From NCBI GenBank assembly GCA_016215465.1, contig JACRJT010000024.1, positions 1 to 45,313 of the forward strand: a stretch of DNA of 45,313 nt, written 5' to 3'. A program made the position numbers and the translations under genes. This stretch comes from Nitrososphaerota archaeon. Its GTDB lineage: Archaea > Thermoproteota > Nitrososphaeria > Nitrososphaerales > Nitrosopumilaceae. Positions 41,782 to 45,313 of the stretch are shown piece by piece. Position 1 is the stretch's first letter. Each line of letters starts with the position of its first letter. The notes under the pieces are model-generated. The model made no database searches, was not told the origin of the DNA, and worked only from the letters and a program-made list of their open reading frames with translations.

Positions 41782-42420
41782 CTAGTTCGCTAGATGCTTG
41801 GCCTTGCCTTGATTAATCTCTGTGATAGTGCGTATTATCTCGCTAGAGTTTAGTGTTTCATGATCCACAGATATCTTGGCAATTATTTCGTTTCCATTGA
41901 TGAGTATCTGAATCCTTTGAACTATTGACCTGTACAGTATTGCCCGCTTTCCTTCAAATGTTTCAGCCAAGCCTGTCGACACCACCATTTTCTCGTCAAT
42001 GAGCTGATTCATCTTTCTGTATCCTGACGTGTTTGGTATCCTGCATCGCTCCAAAATCTTTGGAATTGTCTCCGGTTCATCCCGGATAAGATCCATGATT
42101 GCTTTTTTATCTTGATCAGCAAAAGTTTTCAGAATTAATTCTATCAGATATTGATTTTTAATTACTAGCCAAATTTCTGACGTCTTCAAGTCTTGCTCTA
42201 CGATTAAAAAATCTTTGAGTATCTCATCTTCAATGATTTTTAGATCATCTGTGAAGCGAAATAATGATTTTTTCATCTCTGGGAATTTGTAAAATATCTC
42301 TGCCATTTGCATGCCGCAGTTTTGAAGCTGCTGCTCTATGTCTTCTAGATCCTTAGAACTGATTTCTTTTTTTATGGTATGCATAATTGCATTTACTATG
42401 ATTTGATCTAAACTGCGCAT
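41782..42420 (-). CDS. Winged-helix transcriptional regulator
   Basis: A 212-residue protein. The N-terminal half is helical (QNCGMQMAEIFYKF and following). A C-terminal wHTH-like domain (about 105-180) has DLIRDEPETIPKILERCRIPNTSGYRKMNQLIDEKMV and a wing (GKRAILYRSI). The final strand segment contains KISVDHETLNSSE. It resembles thaumarchaeal ArsR-type regulators. A TTAAATATA element is about 23 nt upstream of ATG 42420. Targets unknown. Confidence 0.7.
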   Translation of the reverse strand: MRSLDQIIVNAIMHTIKKEISSKDLEDIEQQLQNCGMQMAEIFYKFPEMKKSLFRFTDDLKIIEDEILKDFLIVEQDLKTSEIWLVIKNQYLIELILKTFADQDKKAIMDLIRDEPETIPKILERCRIPNTSGYRKMNQLIDEKMVVSTGLAETFEGKRAILYRSIVQRIQILINGNEIIAKISVDHETLNSSEIIRTITEINQGKAKHLAN

Positions 42421-42493
42421 GATTGCTTGATCCGTTTTTTTATATTTAAGTAGGCTGGAATGATTTTAAAAATAATTCTGCCTTGATGTAGTT

Positions 42494-42853
42494 TTATTCG
42501 ATTATTTCATCTTCTTGTTTCCAAGCTGGTTCCACTATGCACAAAAATTCAAGATCCACATTCCCAGTATTTTCAATGAACTGTAGCGAGGACGGAGGGA
42601 TGTATGCTGCTTGATTCTCCATGACTTTTGTCGATTCGTCGTCAATGTGCAAAACGCCGTGCCCTTTTAAAATAAAGTAAATCTCTGATGATTTTAGCTT
42701 GTGAGGCCTTGAGCTCTTACCTGGATCCACCGTACACTGTGATATGCTGTACCCTATGCCGAGCATTGTGTTGTGCGGGTGAAAAATTTGTTTTATTTTG
42801 GCTCCCTCAGACCCAAGTATGATTGGGCACTTGCTTAGATCAGAAATTATCAT
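42494..42853 (-). CDS. Cupin-domain protein
   Basis: A 119-residue single-domain cupin. Motif 1 is near PGKSSRPHKLKSSEIYFILKG, with H and E as likely metal ligands, and motif 2 near YIPPSSLQFIENTG. The second motif lacks the usual His (Gln in its place), so metal binding may be weak. It could be an isomerase or sensor; the substrate is unknown. Confidence 0.85.
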   Translation of the reverse strand: MIISDLSKCPIILGSEGAKIKQIFHPHNTMLGIGYSISQCTVDPGKSSRPHKLKSSEIYFILKGHGVLHIDDESTKVMENQAAYIPPSSLQFIENTGNVDLEFLCIVEPAWKQEDEIIE

Positions 42854-42894
42854 GATTTTTGATGAACTGTGTTTTATTTTTCTCTATCTATGTG

Positions 42895-43701
42895 TCATCT
42901 GATCATTTTGTTAATTCGCTCGTCGTTTACCGATTGAAAAATCTTTTCTGCCCTTGCCCAGTTCTTTATTGTCTTGGAATCTTTCTTCATTGCCTGCTTT
43001 AAGAGATCACATGACTCATCAATTTCGCCCGTGGCTGCTTTACTTCTGGCCTTTGCATAGATGACATTGATGTTCTCACTTGAAGAAAGAATTTTCTCAA
43101 AAACGATTATTGCGTCTTGATGCTTTCCTATTTCTGCAAGCTCGAGTCCTTTGTGAAAATATGCTTCCATATGATCCGGATGGTTTTGATGAACTCTGGA
43201 AAAACAATTCAGTGCCTCCTCATGTCTTTTGAGCTTTGCAAGAATCACTCCTTTGTAAAATAATGCGTTTGGCTTTGTTGGGTCTGTTTTTATTGCGTTT
43301 TCAAGTGACTCAAGTGCCTCTTCATGACGAAATAACCTATCCAGTAATACTCCTCTGTTGTAGTGACTTGGCGCATAGTTTGATTTGGATTTTATGGCCT
43401 TGTCATAGTTTGCAAGCGCATCATCAACATTTCCAAGTTCTGCTAGGGCAATTGCCATGTTGTTTAAGACCATCTCGTTGTCTGGTTCTTTCTGCAGTAT
43501 TTTCTCAAAACATGTTATGGCGTCGTGATGCTTGTGAATCTGGTTTAGCGTAGTTCCCTTGTTGAATAATGCTTCTTTGTGGTTTGGCTCTGCCTTTAGT
43601 ATCTGGTTGAACGCATCGATTGCTTTTTTTGGCTGGTCTTTTTGCAAAAATGATGCTGCCTGACGCATCAACTCATCAGGTCTTTTCTCATGAAAAATCA
43701 T
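42895..43701 (-). CDS. TPR-repeat protein
   Basis: A 268-residue protein made of about six to seven tetratricopeptide repeats of 34 residues (pattern ALFNKGTTLNQIHKHHDAITCFEKIL, MVLNNMAIALAELGNVDDALANYDKAI). It serves as a protein-protein scaffold. I place the start at ATG 43701 (MIFHEKRPDELMRQ); an in-frame ATG at 43761 would add a basic and aromatic 20-residue leader. Downstream of the aminotransferase gene on the same strand. Confidence 0.88.
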   Translation of the reverse strand: MIFHEKRPDELMRQAASFLQKDQPKKAIDAFNQILKAEPNHKEALFNKGTTLNQIHKHHDAITCFEKILQKEPDNEMVLNNMAIALAELGNVDDALANYDKAIKSKSNYAPSHYNRGVLLDRLFRHEEALESLENAIKTDPTKPNALFYKGVILAKLKRHEEALNCFSRVHQNHPDHMEAYFHKGLELAEIGKHQDAIIVFEKILSSSENINVIYAKARSKAATGEIDESCDLLKQAMKKDSKTIKNWARAEKIFQSVNDERINKMIR

Positions 43702-43777
43702 CGTGTGATTGATTTTATATTGATGCCAATTTAATGATTTAAAATAATACCATTTCAGCATTAATCAAAAAAAGACT

Positions 43778-45079
43778 TTACAGGCCTTGTGCGAATCTTT
43801 CTGCTGATCTTGCCAGCACTTTTACATCTTCGTCTGAATGGGCATTTGAAAATGCGCCAAGCTTACCTGGCAGGAAAAATACCCCGTCCTTTACGATCAT
43901 TTCAAAATGAAATTGCTGTAATAGTTTAGAGTCGCATTTTGCAGCATCTGCTGCATTTTTTATTTCTATGTTTTCTTTTGTAAAGTGTGTCATGAACAGT
44001 GAACCCCTTCCGGTTACCACTGCGTTTCCTGCAAATGCTTTGACTAATTGTTTCCTTGTCTTTTCTCCAAGGCCGTCTAATTTTGAGTAAATATGTTTTC
44101 CACTCTTCAACGCATCAAGTGTTGCCTTTCCTGCTTTCATTGTCATTGGATTTGCAGAAAACGTTCCGCCTCCAATGTATGCCCTTTTTGTTTTTGAATG
44201 AGTCATTGTGTTTGCATAATTCATTATCTCGTTTGTCCCGCAAATCACTCCGATTGGAAACCCTCCGCCGACAATTTTTCCAAGTGTCACAATGTCTGGC
44301 TTAAGATTCATTGTGTCGTACAGGCATCCATATCTGAATCTAAATCCAGTAACAATTTCGTCTAGGATGAATAATGCATTTACCTTCTTGGCGTGTTCTT
44401 GCAGCCCTTTGAGATATTCTTTTGTTGCCGGTATGCAGCCCCCTCCACCTAAGACTGGCTCTACTATGATCCCTGCCAGTTCTTTTTTTGCAGACTGTAA
44501 AATTTCTAATGATTTTTCCAAGTTGTTGTATGGAAGTGATATGATGTGTTCTTCATCGACAAGTCCTATGCTCTCAGGCTCATTAAACGGCCAATTTACG
44601 TTTTTTAGAAGATCAGTTGTGTATCCGTGCCATCCGCCATCAATTTTTGCAATTACTTTCTTGCCTGTGACTGCACGCGCAAGTCTTACTGCGTACATTG
44701 TAGCCTCTGTCCCAGTTGATGCGTAGCGAATTTTCTGTGCGATTGGAACTGCTTTTGAAATCATCTCTGATAGTTCGATTGTATTTTTGTTTACCACTCC
44801 ATGCATCCACCCGTCTGAAATCTGGTCTCTTACTTTTGCAAAGACTTGTTTTGCTGCATGCCCTAGAATGAGACTCCAGTGGCCCATCCAAAAATCTACA
44901 TATTGGTTAGAATCCACATCGATGAGAAATTTCCCCCTTGCAGACTTTGTAACAAATGGGTACGGCTCAAAAAATCTGATATTGTGACTCACTCCATTTA
45001 CATGAAGTTTTTTTGATTTCTCAAAAAGACTTGCAGACGTCCGAGTTTTTTTCCTGTATTGTTTTTCTAATTCTCTCAA
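43778..45079 (-). CDS. Class III aminotransferase, GSA-aminomutase-like
   Basis: A 433-residue PLP enzyme. PLP-binding residues include [15 protein letters not shown], Asp240 ([10 protein letters not shown]) and Lys268 ([10 protein letters not shown]). Overall it resembles glutamate-1-semialdehyde 2,1-aminomutase (HemL) but lies outside any haem cluster, and its N-terminus is longer and basic ([10 protein letters not shown]). It may be a paralogue with another substrate. An AT-rich AAAATATAT element lies about 29 nt upstream of the ATG. Confidence 0.85.
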   Translation of the reverse strand: MRELEKQYRKKTRTSASLFEKSKKLHVNGVSHNIRFFEPYPFVTKSARGKFLIDVDSNQYVDFWMGHWSLILGHAAKQVFAKVRDQISDGWMHGVVNKNTIELSEMISKAVPIAQKIRYASTGTEATMYAVRLARAVTGKKVIAKIDGGWHGYTTDLLKNVNWPFNEPESIGLVDEEHIISLPYNNLEKSLEILQSAKKELAGIIVEPVLGGGGCIPATKEYLKGLQEHAKKVNALFILDEIVTGFRFRYGCLYDTMNLKPDIVTLGKIVGGGFPIGVICGTNEIMNYANTMTHSKTKRAYIGGGTFSANPMTMKAGKATLDALKSGKHIYSKLDGLGEKTRKQLVKAFAGNAVVTGRGSLFMTHFTKENIEIKNAADAAKCDSKLLQQFHFEMIVKDGVFFLPGKLGAFSNAHSDEDVKVLARSAERFAQGL

Positions 45080-45180
45080 CTGACTACTACCTTATATTGA
45101 CCGATATATTTTTGATCGATTTATGTCATGTTTTTTGAAAAACTTTCTGAATGGTTTATATGCTATTTCCTGTGTCAGTT

Positions 45181-45271
45181 TTTTGCATACGTAACGCTAT
45201 GGCGGCGCTTGTGATGAAGTGTGGTAGTATACCATTTTGTGATTTACGGGCCTCCAGTTACGCATACAAAA
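45181..45271 (+). ncRNA. Candidate small structured RNA
   Basis: The arms TTTTGCATACGTAAC (45181-45195) and GTTACGCATACAAAA (45257-45271) pair over 13 of 15 positions. A perfect small hairpin, TGGTA-GTA-TACCA, lies inside at 45222-45234. TTTATA at 45155-45160 is about 24-26 nt before the first arm, as expected if transcription begins at the stem. An overlapping 27-codon ORF starts at 45199 but looks unconvincing. The strand is inferred from the TATA-like box. Confidence 0.35.
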
Positions 45272-45313
45272 TGAGGATTTGATCAAAGATCTAATCTGAC
45301 TATGTGAAGTTTG

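Noticed and set aside
45199-45282. 27-codon ORF inside the candidate RNA
   Set aside because: Very short, with no ribosome-binding site and a composition unlike neighbouring genes. The inverted repeat explains the stretch better.
45211-45299. C/D-box guide RNA
   Set aside because: A GTGATGA C-box-like sequence and a later CTGA exist, but they are too far apart and no C'/D' pair was clear.
1-45313. CRISPR array, insertion sequence or provirus
   Set aside because: No regular direct repeats, transposase, integrase or viral structural genes were seen. The gene content is mostly housekeeping or lineage-typical.

Overview
The window looks like a chromosomal segment of an ammonia-oxidising archaeon (Nitrososphaerota/Thaumarchaeota, probably Nitrosopumilales). 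The DNA is AT-rich. The informational genes are archaeal: EF-1alpha followed by S10 and RpoP, an archaeal-type AspRS, an archaeal ATP-dependent DNA ligase, a tRNA-splicing endonuclease, an FBP aldolase/phosphatase and a PIN-ATPase-KH protein. A DnaJ-ferredoxin fusion and a 3-hydroxyacyl-CoA dehydrogenase fit this group. Many genes have an A/T-rich TATA-like element centred about 26-28 nt before the start codon, which implies leaderless mRNAs. I used this spacing to choose starts and to support several very small genes.

Layout. 1-5.2 kb: a CBS protein, a tiny zinc protein, aspS with a NusA/KH-like protein, an orphan OppD-type ATPase, a roadblock-like protein and a VTT membrane protein. 5.2-7.9 kb: a tightly coupled minus-strand group with TldD, family-4 uracil-DNA glycosylase and AAG-type 3-methyladenine glycosylase, led by a 48-residue ORF. 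7.9-11.6 kb: a two-component island with a PilJ-like membrane histidine kinase, a free HPt protein, a stand-alone receiver and a receiver with a zinc-ribbon output. 11.6-17.6 kb: PIN-ATPase-KH, a DtxR/MntR regulator, DUF192 and other exported proteins, a soluble histidine kinase and a TSUP transporter. 17.6-19.8 kb: a hot-dog protein and a 592-residue double-Rossmann SDR protein.

20.3-27.9 kb is the most striking region. It is a six-gene, nearly gapless operon with the layout of hydrogenase-4/formate hydrogenlyase modules (HyfB-HyfC-HyfE-HyfF-HyfG-HyfI). Both places in the large subunit that should hold the four NiFe-ligating cysteines are replaced, so this cannot be a normal hydrogenase. It is best described as an energy-converting-hydrogenase-related (Ehr-like) ion-translocating complex of unknown substrate. 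A winged-helix regulator is encoded divergently next to it.

28.7-34.5 kb: a possible folded RNA, a HEPN-like protein, small hypotheticals, EndA, a PhoU-like DUF47 protein, DNA ligase and two small unknowns. 34.6-38.5 kb: FBP aldolase/phosphatase, EF-1alpha/S10/RpoP, two zinc-finger proteins and a ribbon-helix-helix protein. 38.6-45.3 kb: a small gene interrupted by an in-frame TAG, a LOG-like protein, 3-hydroxyacyl-CoA dehydrogenase, HIT, DnaJ-ferredoxin, a winged-helix regulator, a cupin, a TPR protein, a GSA-aminomutase-like class III aminotransferase and a possible small structured RNA at the right edge. I saw no rRNA, tRNA, CRISPR array, transposase or integrase.
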